Source: Agrococcus sp. KRD186
GTDB taxonomy: Bacteria; Actinomycetota; Actinomycetes; Actinomycetales; Microbacteriaceae
Length of the DNA: 64,000 nucleotides
Direction of reading: 5' to 3'
Assembly (NCBI RefSeq): GCF_017168255.1
Contig: NZ_JABFAP010000001.1
Coordinates: 781,087 to 845,086, forward strand
A model generated the notes under the pieces. The model saw only the letters and a list, made by a program, of their open reading frames with translations. It was not told the origin of the DNA and ran no database searches. Below, piece after piece: positions 1 through 8,244 of this stretch. Numbering within the stretch: position 1 is the first letter of the stretch; every line of letters begins with the position of its first letter. Position numbers and translations under genes: made by a program.

Positions 1-828
1 GACCACGAGCACGGCGAGCAGCGTCGCGACCACCGGCTCGGCGAGCGCGATCGTGGTGGCGCTCGACGAGCGCAGCACGCGCAGCCCGAAGCCGAACAGC
101 AGATAGGCCAGCGCCATCGGCACGAGGCCGAGGTAGGCGATGGTCGCCAGCCCCGCGGGGGAGGCGAGCGGTCCGATGCCGACGACGGCGAGCCAGCTCG
201 CGCACACGAGCCCGCCGACCAGGAACAGCGAGCCCATCGCTCCCGAGGCGGATGCGCCGCGGGCGATGAGGCGGCTGCCGGCGAAGGCGTACAGCGCGTA
301 GCCGAAGCCGGCCACGAGCGCGAGCGCGACGCCCGCGGGGGCGAGCGACGCATCCGCCGAACTCGCATCACCCGCTGCACCGCCGTGCCCGCCGAGCGTC
401 AGCAGCACGATGCCGACGGCCGCGACGCCCGTCGCGAGCGCCCATCGTGCGTCGGGCCTGCGGCGGTCGACTGCCCACTCGAGCAGCGCGGCGAAGATCG
501 GGCCGGAGCCGAGCGCGACGACGTTGCCGACCGCGACGCCCGCGAGCGCCATGGAGGGGTAGTAGGCGGCGGGGTAGAGCACCACGCCGACCGCGCCCGC
601 GAGCACCCAGCCGAGCTGCTGCCGCTGCCGCAGCACCGCCAGCACGCGCTTCGCCGAGATCGCGGCGAGCACGACGCCGCCGATGGCGAAGGTCGACAGC
701 CCGATCGCGAGCGGCGAGGACCCGGCGGGAGCGAAGTGCGCCACCGTGCCGGTCGTGCCCCACAGCACCGCGGACAGCAGCACCGCGACGGCGTGCGCCG
801 GTCGTCTCGGAGCGGCGAGCGTCGGCAC
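1..828 (-). CDS. EamA/DMT-family transporter, C-terminus cut by window edge
   Basis: The frame is open from a GTG at 828 to base 1 (276 codons, no stop), so the protein continues outside the window. It is a chain of hydrophobic helices; the last visible one contains the EamA-typical stretch EPVVATLLAVLV that normally precedes the tenth helix. The start reads VPTLAAPRRPAHAVAVLLSA followed by a WGTTGT helix-1 motif usual for drug/metabolite transporters. Family members are inner-membrane carriers of about 300 residues whose substrates cannot be read from sequence. A second, separate EamA gene lies at 20983. The family is secure; the substrate is unknown. Confidence 0.85.
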   Translation of the reverse strand, partial: MPTLAAPRRPAHAVAVLLSAVLWGTTGTVAHFAPAGSSPLAIGLSTFAIGGVVLAAISAKRVLAVLRQRQQLGWVLAGAVGVVLYPAAYYPSMALAGVAVGNVVALGSGPIFAALLEWAVDRRRPDARWALATGVAAVGIVLLTLGGHGGAAGDASSADASLAPAGVALALVAGFGYALYAFAGSRLIARGASASGAMGSLFLVGGLVCASWLAVVGIGPLASPAGLATIAYLGLVPMALAYLLFGFGLRVLRSSSATTIALAEPVVATLLAVLVV

Positions 829-888
829 TGCTCGATCCTACGGCCGAACCTCCGGCTGCCCCCAAGCGACGCGTGCCAGCATGGGCGC

Positions 889-1674
889 ATGCGGCATCGG
901 ATCTCTGAGCTCCTCGCCGGCGCCGGGCTGTTCCTGCGCGGCTTCGGCACCTGGGCGAAGAGCCCGGGACTGATGGCGCTCGGGGCGGTGCCGGCGCTCA
1001 TCGTCGGCACGCTCATGCTCGCGCTCGTCATCGTGCTGAGCTTCCAGGTGGGCGGATGGGCGCAGGCGCTGACGCCGTTCGCCGACGGCTGGGCCCCCTT
1101 CTGGAGCGACACGCTGCGGCTCGCGCTCGCGCTCGGCATCCTGGTCGGCGCGATCGTGCTGTGCGTGCTGACCTTCGCGGCGGTCACGCTCACCGTGGGG
1201 GAGCCCTTCTACGAGCGCATCTCGCGCTCGGTCGAGGCGCGGCTCGGCGGCATCGCCGCGCCGGTCGAGCTCGGCTTCTGGGTCTCGCTGCGCCGCGGGC
1301 TGCGCGATGCCGCGGTGCTGATCGGCATCGCGATCGGCACCGCGATCGCGGTCTTCGTGATCGGGCTCATCCCGCTGGTCGGCAGCGCGCTGGGCCTCAT
1401 CGTCGGCGCCGTGCTGGGCGGCACGGCGCTCGCGCGCGAGCTCACCGGCATCCCCGGCGATGCCCGCGGCATGTCGCTCGCCGAGCGCCGCGCGCTGCTG
1501 CGCGCGCACCGCTGGCGCACGCTCGGCTTCGGTGTCGTCGCCTACCTGCTGCTGCTCATCCCCGGCGTCGCCGTGATCGCGACGCCGGTCGCCATCGTGG
1601 GGGCGACGCTGCTGGTGCGCGACCTGCGCGGCGAGCCGACGACCGCCCCGCCGGCCCAGCCGGGAGCCTCGTAG
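889..1674 (+). CDS. EI24-domain membrane protein (CysZ-like)
   Basis: The protein has 261 residues with about four to five hydrophobic segments: near 25-50, 75-110, 140-170 (a repeated IGIAIGTAIAVFVIGLIP pattern) and 210-240. The order and spacing match the EI24 (etoposide-induced 2.4 / CysZ) family of integral membrane proteins. In proteobacteria CysZ moves sulfate; actinobacterial members are uncharacterised. The start at 889 (MRHRISELLAGAG) is preferred because the hydrophobic EI24 homology begins directly after it; a longer upstream frame has no family-like content. It is followed after 32 bases by the FemAB-type cluster. No sulfur-assimilation gene is nearby, so a sulfate role is not supported by context. 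Confidence 0.75.
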   Translation: MRHRISELLAGAGLFLRGFGTWAKSPGLMALGAVPALIVGTLMLALVIVLSFQVGGWAQALTPFADGWAPFWSDTLRLALALGILVGAIVLCVLTFAAVTLTVGEPFYERISRSVEARLGGIAAPVELGFWVSLRRGLRDAAVLIGIAIGTAIAVFVIGLIPLVGSALGLIVGAVLGGTALARELTGIPGDARGMSLAERRALLRAHRWRTLGFGVVAYLLLLIPGVAVIATPVAIVGATLLVRDLRGEPTTAPPAQPGAS

Positions 1675-1706
1675 ACTGGAGCCGCCCGCCAGATACGAGA
1701 GGTTCC

Positions 1707-2786
1707 ATGCCCATCGCAGCTTCCGTCCGTCGCGCCGACCCCAGCGAGATCGCCGAGTGGGACGCGCGCATCGAGACGAACCCCGACGGCGGGCACATGG
1801 TGCAGTCGCTCGCCTTCGCAGAGACCAAGCGGTTCGACGGGCTCGAGCCCGTCTTCCTCGTCATCGACGCACCGGTCGCCGGCGTCGAGGGCGCGACCGA
1901 GCGCATCCACGCCCTCGCCCTCGAGGGCAAGGTGTCGCTGGGCCGCTACTGGTACCTGCCGATGGGCCCGACCGCGACCGACATGGCGCCCGTGGTCGAG
2001 GGCCTGCGCGCCTTCGCCAAGGGTGAGGACGGCCTGCTGGTGGTGAAGATCGAGCCCCACCTGGAGCGCACGCCCGAGCGCATCACCGAGCTCGTCGGGC
2101 TCGGCCTCGAGCAGAGCCGCGACATGCAGGTGATGACCCACACGGTGGTGCTCGACCTCGCGCAGGGCGAGGAGGAGCTGTTCGCGTCGTTCTCGCAGAT
2201 GATCCGCCGGCAGGTGCGCGGCGCGACCAAGAAGGGCTACCGCGTCGAGCGGCCCGAGCCGACCCAGCAGACCTTCGACCGCATGCACGCGATGATGCTC
2301 ACCGTCGCCGGCGGCAAGGGCATGGCGGGCATGCGCGAGCGCGCGTACTACGACCAGTTCTGGGGTGCCTTCACGCGGGGCGGCACCGGCCGCTTCTACT
2401 TCGGCTACGACGACGACTCGGGTGAGCCGCAGGCCGGCATCTTCGTGACCACCGCCGGCCGCACCGTGGTCTACAAGGACGGCGGCTCGCGCCCCGACCG
2501 CAAGATCAACGGCGGCTCGGCGCTGCTGCTGTGGACGGCGATGCAGGACGCGATCGCCGACGGCAAGCTCGCCTTCGACCTGGCCGGCACGCCGCCGCCG
2601 GACCGCGTCGACGACCCGACGCACCCCTTCCACGGGCTCGCGCAGTTCAAGCTGCGCTTCGGCCCCATCTCGAGCTTCCTGCCCTCGTTCGACCTGGTGC
2701 TGCAGCCGCTGCGGCACCGACTGTGGGAGAACGTCGTGCGCCGCATCGAGTGGCGCATCAAGAAGGGCCCGGACACGCTGCGATGA
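1707..2786 (+). CDS. FemAB-family peptidoglycan bridge aminoacyltransferase, paralogue 1
   Basis: This 359-residue protein carries the two-GNAT-fold FemA/FemB/FemX signature. It has the basic segment SQMIRRQVRGATKKGYRVE in the middle and, near the C-terminus, an FDLAGTPPP stretch followed by GLAQFKLRFG, the substrate-side motif of Fem transferases. Family members move amino acids from aminoacyl-tRNA onto the peptidoglycan stem peptide in the cytoplasm. A GAGAGG ribosome site precedes the ATG. The stop overlaps the start of the next paralogue (ATGA), so the genes are translationally coupled. Which amino acid is added cannot be read from sequence. The family assignment is firm. Confidence 0.85.
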   Translation: MPIAASVRRADPSEIAEWDARIETNPDGGHMVQSLAFAETKRFDGLEPVFLVIDAPVAGVEGATERIHALALEGKVSLGRYWYLPMGPTATDMAPVVEGLRAFAKGEDGLLVVKIEPHLERTPERITELVGLGLEQSRDMQVMTHTVVLDLAQGEEELFASFSQMIRRQVRGATKKGYRVERPEPTQQTFDRMHAMMLTVAGGKGMAGMRERAYYDQFWGAFTRGGTGRFYFGYDDDSGEPQAGIFVTTAGRTVVYKDGGSRPDRKINGGSALLLWTAMQDAIADGKLAFDLAGTPPPDRVDDPTHPFHGLAQFKLRFGPISSFLPSFDLVLQPLRHRLWENVVRRIEWRIKKGPDTLR

Positions 2787-3844
2787 CCGAGGCCACGAGC
2801 GTCCGCTTCGCGACCGACGACGAGATCGCGCGCTGGGACGAGCTGATCGAGCAGAATCCCGACGGCGGCATCATGACCAGCGCCCGGGCGATGGGCGAGA
2901 TCAAGCGCTACGACCGGCTGACGCCGCGCTTCCTGGTGGTGGAGGGCGCGCAGACGGTCTACGCGCTGGCCCACGAGGGCACGGTGTGGTTGGGCCGCTA
3001 CTGGTACATCCCGCTCGGGCCCACCTGCGACGACCTGGAGGGGATGGTCGCTGCCATGCGCGAGTTCGGCAGGCGGCAGGACGGGCTGCTCGCCATCAAG
3101 GTCGAGCCGCACCTGCTGCGCAGCCCAGAGCTGATCGCCCGCATGGAGGCCGCCGGCACCGTGCGCAGCCGCGACATGCAGCTGCTGACGCACACGGTGG
3201 TGCTCGATCTGACGCTCGGCGACGAGCTGATCATGGAGTTCCAGAAGAAGCTGCGCTCGTCGATCCGCGGGGCCGAGAACAAGGGCTACCGGATCGAGAC
3301 GATCGAGGCGCACGAGGCGACCGAGCAGGACTTCGTGCGCTTCTACGAGCTGCTGAAGACCATCAACGGCGGCAAGGGCGTCGCCGCCATGCGCGAGTTC
3401 GCCTACTACCGGCTGTTCTGGGGCGAGTTCGCGAAGACCCAGGGCGGCCGCTTCTACTTCGGCTACGACGGCGACGGCACCGAGGCGCAGGCCGCCATCT
3501 TCGTCACGCTCGCCGGCCGCACCGCCGTCTACAAGGACGGCGGCTCGCGACCCTCGCGCGCCATCGCCGGGGGAGCGGCGCTGCTGCTGTGGCGCGCCAT
3601 GCAGGATGCCGCGCGCGACGGCAAGACCGCCTTCGACCTCTGCGGCACCCCGCGGCCCGAGCAGATGGACGACGAGACCCACTGGTACTACGGGGTCGGG
3701 CAGTTCAAGAAGAAGTTCGGGCCGGTGGTGAGCTACCTGCCGTCGTTCGACATCCTGCTGCGACCCATCCGCCACCGGCTGTGGGAGCGCGTCGTGCGCC
3801 GCATCGAGTGGCGCATCAAGCCCGGCACGGACGCACTGCGATGA
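2783..3844 (+). CDS. FemAB-family peptidoglycan bridge aminoacyltransferase, paralogue 2
   Basis: The 353-residue product is closely related to the preceding gene: both start with an EIARWDELIEQNPDGG-type block and end in a nearly identical LWERVVRRIEWRIK tail, which marks a recent tandem duplication. The KKLRSSIRGAENKGYRIE and GVGQFKKKFGPVVSYLPSFD motifs of Fem transferases are present. Its ATG overlaps the stop of paralogue 1 by four bases, and the third paralogue follows 10 bases downstream. It is expected to be a cytoplasmic enzyme acting on lipid-linked peptidoglycan precursors. Three copies in a row suggest successive additions to the interpeptide bridge, which is inference. Confidence 0.85.
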   Translation: MTEATSVRFATDDEIARWDELIEQNPDGGIMTSARAMGEIKRYDRLTPRFLVVEGAQTVYALAHEGTVWLGRYWYIPLGPTCDDLEGMVAAMREFGRRQDGLLAIKVEPHLLRSPELIARMEAAGTVRSRDMQLLTHTVVLDLTLGDELIMEFQKKLRSSIRGAENKGYRIETIEAHEATEQDFVRFYELLKTINGGKGVAAMREFAYYRLFWGEFAKTQGGRFYFGYDGDGTEAQAAIFVTLAGRTAVYKDGGSRPSRAIAGGAALLLWRAMQDAARDGKTAFDLCGTPRPEQMDDETHWYYGVGQFKKKFGPVVSYLPSFDILLRPIRHRLWERVVRRIEWRIKPGTDALR

Positions 3845-3854
3845 GGAGGCCCGC

Positions 3855-4922
3855 ATGACCGGCTCATGGACCATCCGCCGCGCGCGGCAGGAGGAGCTGC
3901 TCGACTGGGATGCCAGCGTGCAGGCCAACCCCGACGGCGGGCAGTGGACGCAGGGCCTCGCCTACGCGCGGCTCAAGTCGACCGAGCGGCTGCACCCGGT
4001 CTTCCTGGTGCTCGAGTCGGCCGGCACCGCGGTGCACGTGCTCGCGCTCGAGCACCGCAGCCTCGCCGGCCGCTTCTGGTACCTGCCCCTCGGCCCCGGT
4101 GTCGCCTTCGGCGACCTCCCGGGCATCGCGGATGCGCTGCGCGCGGCCCGCGGGGATGTCACGAAGGGCGTGTACGCGGTCAAGGTCGAGCCCTACGAGG
4201 TCGACACGCCCGAGCGGCGCGCGCTGCTGGCGGATGCCGGGTACCGGGTCGCCAACACCGTGCAGCAGAACATCCACACGGTGCTGGTCGATCTGACACC
4301 CGCGGTGGACGACATCTTCGCCGGCTTCAACAAGAAGCTGCGCAACCACATCCGCAACGCCATCAAGCACGGCTACCGGGTCGAGAAGGCAGAGCCGGGG
4401 GAGGCGACGTACCGGCTGATGTACGAGCTCATGCAGACCGTCGCCGGCGGCAAGGGCGTCGACACCATGAAGCCGTACGACTACTACCGCACGCTCTGGG
4501 GCGAGCTGTGCGACCGCGGCCAGGGCCACTTCTGGTTCGGGTACGACGGCGCGCACGACGGCCCCCAGGCATCCGCTTTCATGATCGGCTTCGGTCGCTA
4601 CGCGCTGGCGAAGGACGGCGGCTCGGTGCCCGACCGCGCCATCCGCGGCGGCGCCCACCTGATGCGCTGGACGGCCATGCAGTGGTTCAAGGAGCAGGGC
4701 CGCGAGGTGTACGACACCTACGCGACGCCGCCATCGTGGCAGGCGGACGACGAGTCGCACCGCATGCACGGACCGGGCATCTTCAAGCGCCTGTTCGGGC
4801 CGATCACCGACCACCTGCCGAGCCACGATCTGGTGCTCGACGAGCCGCGCTACCGGCTGTTCCTGCGGCTGCTGCTGCCGGTCGAGCGGCGCGTGCGCAG
4901 GCGCCCGTGGGGCATCTGGTAG
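3855..4922 (+). CDS. FemAB-family peptidoglycan bridge aminoacyltransferase, paralogue 3
   Basis: The 355-residue product is the most diverged of the three tandem Fem-like proteins. It keeps the opening block ELLDWDASVQANPDGG, the NKKLRNHIRNAIKHGYRVE basic helix and GIFKRLFGPITDHLPSHD near the end, but its C-terminal tail (LLPVERRVRRRPWGIW) differs from copies 1 and 2. A GAGGAGG ribosome site lies before the ATG, so translation is independent of coupling. It is expected to act with its neighbours on the peptidoglycan cross-bridge. The divergence suggests a different amino-acid donor or acceptor than copies 1 and 2; this is inference. Confidence 0.85.
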   Translation: MTGSWTIRRARQEELLDWDASVQANPDGGQWTQGLAYARLKSTERLHPVFLVLESAGTAVHVLALEHRSLAGRFWYLPLGPGVAFGDLPGIADALRAARGDVTKGVYAVKVEPYEVDTPERRALLADAGYRVANTVQQNIHTVLVDLTPAVDDIFAGFNKKLRNHIRNAIKHGYRVEKAEPGEATYRLMYELMQTVAGGKGVDTMKPYDYYRTLWGELCDRGQGHFWFGYDGAHDGPQASAFMIGFGRYALAKDGGSVPDRAIRGGAHLMRWTAMQWFKEQGREVYDTYATPPSWQADDESHRMHGPGIFKRLFGPITDHLPSHDLVLDEPRYRLFLRLLLPVERRVRRRPWGIW

Positions 4923-4958
4923 CCGCCGCGCTGCACCCCGAACGCTGGTAGCCGCCGC

Positions 4959-5423
4959 TCAGCTGACCTCGCGGCCGCAGATCTCGTCGAGGCTCGTGCC
5001 CAGCAGCTGGGCGGTCTCGCCGTACATGGCCACCAGCTCGTGGCGCTGTGCCGGGCTCGGCAGCGCCTCGAGCCGCCACGCGAGCGCGTTGTCGCGCAGA
5101 TCGGCGATCTTGACGGTCGCCGCGAGCTCGCTGGCGCGCAGGCGCTCGACGTGCTCGGCGATGCTCTCGCCCTCGCGCTTGGTCATGGCGTCGACGGCAT
5201 CGATGACGCGTTTGGGGAACTTCGCGCTGACGAACTCGCGCAGCGTGATGGTGCCCCACTCGAAGACGTCGTGCAGGATCGCGACGGTGCGCAGGTCGTC
5301 GCCCTCGACGGCGAGCATGACTCGCACCGCGTGCGCCATGTAGGGGTGCCCCTGCCGGTCGACGCGGCCGTCGAACGCCTTCGCTGCGAACAGGATCGCG
5401 CGGTCGAGGTGGTCGTCGGCCAT
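4959..5423 (-). CDS. HD-domain phosphohydrolase (RelA/SpoT hydrolase-like, small)
   Basis: The product has 154 residues and consists of an HD domain alone: HAVRV near residue 31, HD at 51-52, and VKIADLRDN near 105-112, the metal-binding pattern of the (p)ppGpp hydrolase/MESH1 type. No synthetase or TGS domain is present, so it would be a stand-alone hydrolase if active. The start at 5423 is chosen because TACGCT lies six bases upstream, a leaderless promoter pattern; a longer frame to 5456 would abut the divergent gene. Its substrate could be ppGpp or another nucleotide; the sequence does not decide. Confidence 0.75.
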   Translation of the reverse strand: MADDHLDRAILFAAKAFDGRVDRQGHPYMAHAVRVMLAVEGDDLRTVAILHDVFEWGTITLREFVSAKFPKRVIDAVDAMTKREGESIAEHVERLRASELAATVKIADLRDNALAWRLEALPSPAQRHELVAMYGETAQLLGTSLDEICGREVS

Positions 5424-5429
5424 GACGCG

Positions 5430-5450
5430 AGCGTATCCGTTGGCTATCCT
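5430..5450. promoter_or_regulatory. Back-to-back -10 elements of two divergent leaderless genes
   Basis: TACGCT on the minus strand (5435-5430) is six bases before the ATG at 5423, and TATCCT on the plus strand (5445-5450) is six bases before the ATG at 5457. Both fit the actinobacterial TANNNT -10 hexamer with transcription starting at the start codon. Only 33 bases separate the two start codons, so the promoters must overlap and probably interfere with each other. Confidence 0.6.
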
Positions 5451-5456
5451 GAACAC

Positions 5457-5972
5457 ATGTCACGTGTCGCCGACCCCGCCGAGCTCGCTCGTCTGCTTCG
5501 GGGGACGTGGGCGATCCGTGCGACGACCTTCCCGTACTGGACGAACACCGAGCGCAAGAACCCGCGGGTGACGTTCGAGCTCGTGCGCAGCTCGCCGCTG
5601 CAGCTGCGCGAGGTCTACGAGTACCACCGCCCCGACAAGGGCGACCGCGAGGTCATCGCCGAGGCCGCCTGGGCGGGTCGGCACTTCTCGTGGCGCATGC
5701 TGGGCCGGTCGCGGCTGCTGGCGAGCGCCTACGTGGTCTCCGACACCCCCGCGACCCCCGACATCCTCGCCATCCACTACGGCAAGTCGGCGCTGCTGCG
5801 GCAGAGCGCCGTCACGATCCTCGCCCGGCCGCACCTCGACCCGGATGCGGTGCGCCGCGCGGTGTCGATCGACACGCACTCGTTCGAGCTCTCCGCAGAG
5901 GAGTTCTGGCGGCTGCAGTGGCTGACGCCCTACACGCCGTCGGCGCCGGCCTCCAGCGACTCCCTCGCCTGA
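5457..5972 (+). CDS. Conserved hypothetical protein, possible lipocalin-like fold
   Basis: I do not recognise this 171-residue soluble protein by a firm family name. It has alternating short beta-like stretches (VTFELVRSSPLQLREVYEY, REVIAEAAWAGRHFSWRMLG, LASAYVVSDTPATPDILAIHY) that would suit a small beta-barrel, and no signal peptide or membrane segment. A TATCCT -10 element six bases before the ATG indicates leaderless transcription. It is divergent from the HD hydrolase, and its 3' end overlaps the convergent FUSC gene by 43 bases. Fold and function are unconfirmed. Confidence 0.6.
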   Translation: MSRVADPAELARLLRGTWAIRATTFPYWTNTERKNPRVTFELVRSSPLQLREVYEYHRPDKGDREVIAEAAWAGRHFSWRMLGRSRLLASAYVVSDTPATPDILAIHYGKSALLRQSAVTILARPHLDPDAVRRAVSIDTHSFELSAEEFWRLQWLTPYTPSAPASSDSLA

Positions 5973-6991
5973 CGGACGTCCTCGAGCAGGGCGCCGATCA
6001 GCACCCAGTGCTCCGGGTGGGGCCTGGGGACCTCGATGGGCTCGGTGAGCATCGGCCCGTCGAGCGCCGGCATCGAGGTGGTGCGCCCGTCGTCGTGAGC
6101 CTGCCGGTCGACCAGCGCTCGCACCTCGTGCGCGATGCGCCGTGACTCGATGCCGATGCGGCGCACCGTGGGCTCACCGGCGATGGAGGCATCAGGCAGG
6201 AACGCCTCGCTGCGGTCGGCGATCGAGCGCGACATGCCGATCACGCGGTTGGCGAGCACCGTGAGCGTCAGCAGCAGCCGCTCGTCGCGCTCGAGCCGGT
6301 CGCGCAGGCGTCTCGTGCGGTGATTGAGCAGCGTGGAGTCCGCCAGGTCATCCATCGCCGCTCGCGTGGACTGGATGCCGTCCCGCAGCGCGCGGGCATC
6401 GGCGAGCAGGTGCTCGCTGGGTGAGCCGCTCGTGAGCGAGCGGTCGATGCGCTCGTAGGCGTCGGCGATCCCGTGCGCGAGCTCGCGCATGGCGCGCTCT
6501 GCCGGCTCGTGCTGCACCGGGGGCACCAGCACGAGATTGATCAGCAGCGCGCAGACGGCGCCGATGACGGTCTCCACGATGCGCTCGAAGCCGAACAGCG
6601 GGCCGGTGCCGGCGCCGAGCGCCAGCAGGATCATGGCGCTGATCGGCAGCTGGTTGGCAGCCATCGGGGCGAGTCGCACCAGCCGTGCCACGATCACCGC
6701 CAGCACGGTCACCGCCAGCACCATCAGCGGTCCGGGCGGCAGCACCAGGCTGGCGAGCCAGGCGAGCACCACGCCGCCGACCGTGCCGATCGAGCGCTCG
6801 ATGCCCTTGCCGAGCGACTGGTTGACGCTCGGCGCCACCACCAGCAGCGCCGCGATGGCCGCGAAGATCGGCAGCTCGGTGCCCAGCAGCAGCACGCTGA
6901 CGTACCAGGAGACCGCGATCGCGACGACGATCTTGAGCACCTGCAGCCAGCTCGCCTGCTGCTCGGTCCTGAGCCGTCCCAGCCAACGCAT
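5930..6991 (-). CDS. FUSC-family membrane transporter (aromatic acid exporter-like)
   Basis: The product has 353 residues. Six hydrophobic segments occupy roughly residues 15-155 (for example VLKIVVAIAVSWYVSVLLLG and a PMAANQLPISAMILLALGAG stretch), followed by a long charged, helical cytoplasmic half with coiled-coil character (LNHRTRRLRDRLERDERLLL). This is the layout of FUSC/ArAE proteins, which export aromatic acids or similar compounds in characterised cases. The ATG at 6991 is supported by TATCGT six bases upstream; a GTG at 7024 is an alternative without a ribosome site. The 3' end overlaps the preceding convergent gene. Confidence 0.75.
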   Translation of the reverse strand: MRWLGRLRTEQQASWLQVLKIVVAIAVSWYVSVLLLGTELPIFAAIAALLVVAPSVNQSLGKGIERSIGTVGGVVLAWLASLVLPPGPLMVLAVTVLAVIVARLVRLAPMAANQLPISAMILLALGAGTGPLFGFERIVETVIGAVCALLINLVLVPPVQHEPAERAMRELAHGIADAYERIDRSLTSGSPSEHLLADARALRDGIQSTRAAMDDLADSTLLNHRTRRLRDRLERDERLLLTLTVLANRVIGMSRSIADRSEAFLPDASIAGEPTVRRIGIESRRIAHEVRALVDRQAHDDGRTTSMPALDGPMLTEPIEVPRPHPEHWVLIGALLEDVRQARESLEAGADGV

Positions 6992-7050
6992 GGCTCCACG
7001 ATACGCGCGCCGTGCGCGGTTCACGGGTCGGGCGGTGTTGGATGGGGGCC

Positions 7051-8214
7051 ATGCTCGACAACGCCGCCGCGGTCCTCACGCGGCTCCTGGCCGAGAGCGG
7101 GCGCGAGCTCGTCGACTTCGCGCAGAAGGATGTGGAGCCGGTGAACGAGGGCTTCATCGTCGGCTACGCCTGCGGGGTGCGCACCCCGCAGGACACCGTC
7201 GAGCGGGTCACGATCTACGTGAACACCTCGCAGAACGCGCCCACCGACGAGCACACGGTCGAGCTGACGGATGCCGCGGGCCGGCGCCTGACCGCGTGGG
7301 TCTACCCGCAGGATCCCTCGCTGCCGTCGCTGCCGGCGGTCTCGTACCCGGAGGCCGCGGGCGTGGTGCTGGCGAAGTTCGGCATCGCAGCGGAGGGCGC
7401 GACCCTGCGCATGGAGGCGTACCGGCCCGGCAAGCGCGCTGTGCTGCGCGTCGAGACCGCCGGCGACCGCTGGTTCGCGAAGGTCGTCCACCCGTCGCTC
7501 GCGTCCACCATCCACGACCTGCACGAGCGCTTCCAGCACGCCGGCGTGGCCGTGCCGCGCTCGCTCGGGTTCTCGGATGCCGGCCTGGTGCTGCTGGGCG
7601 AGCTGCAGGGCGTGCCCGCGATCGACGTGTTCGAGCGCATCGACCGCGCGCGCTTCGCCAGCGGGCTCGACGAGCTGACCCGCCACATCTCCACGGTGCG
7701 CGTCACCATCGGTGCCCGCGAGTCGCTCGCGCGCCGCGTCGGCTGGTACGCCGAGCGCATGGAGGAGACGGCGCCGCTGTTCGCCCGGCAGACGGGCAGG
7801 CTCGCGCAGCTGGTGCGGGAGCGCTACGCCGCCACCGCGGTGCCCACGCCCGTGACCATCCACGGCGACCTGCACCTGGGCCAGATCTTCGTCGACGAGC
7901 GCGACCCCTCGGCGATCACCGGCATCCTCGACATCGACACCGCGGGCCTGGGCGATCCGGCCGACGACCGCGGCGCCCTGTTCGGGCACGTCGTGGTCTC
8001 ATCGCTGGAGCGCGCGGCGACCGCCGAGTCGGCGCAGGCCCTCAGCGCCTTCGCCGACGAGCTGCAGGCCGGCTGGCACGGCGACGCGAGGGTCGCGGCG
8101 ATCGCGGCCACGCACCTCCTCGGCCACGCGCTCGCCAACGCCGGCAGGGGCGAGGAGCGCGGAGCGGCCTCCGCGCAGCAGCTGCTCGAGCGCGCGCAGT
8201 CCGTGCTCGGCTAG
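7051..8214 (+). CDS. Aminoglycoside phosphotransferase-fold kinase
   Basis: This 387-residue soluble protein has the APH catalytic loop HGDLHLGQIF at residues 271-280 and a metal-binding DIDTAG block near 294, the two hallmarks of the APH/choline-kinase fold. The first 100 residues are an extra region with a YVNTSQNAPTDEHTVEL stretch, and a kinase-like N-lobe follows (LRMEAYRPGKRAVLRVE). Family members phosphorylate small metabolites or antibiotics; the substrate cannot be told, and chromosomal copies of this type are usually not resistance genes. Start 7051 is chosen for the GGGGG ribosome site ahead of it; an ATG nine bases earlier is in frame. Confidence 0.75.
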   Translation: MLDNAAAVLTRLLAESGRELVDFAQKDVEPVNEGFIVGYACGVRTPQDTVERVTIYVNTSQNAPTDEHTVELTDAAGRRLTAWVYPQDPSLPSLPAVSYPEAAGVVLAKFGIAAEGATLRMEAYRPGKRAVLRVETAGDRWFAKVVHPSLASTIHDLHERFQHAGVAVPRSLGFSDAGLVLLGELQGVPAIDVFERIDRARFASGLDELTRHISTVRVTIGARESLARRVGWYAERMEETAPLFARQTGRLAQLVRERYAATAVPTPVTIHGDLHLGQIFVDERDPSAITGILDIDTAGLGDPADDRGALFGHVVVSSLERAATAESAQALSAFADELQAGWHGDARVAAIAATHLLGHALANAGRGEERGAASAQQLLERAQSVLG

Positions 8215-8244
8215 CCACTCGCGCCGGCGGCAGGCCGCAGCCCG

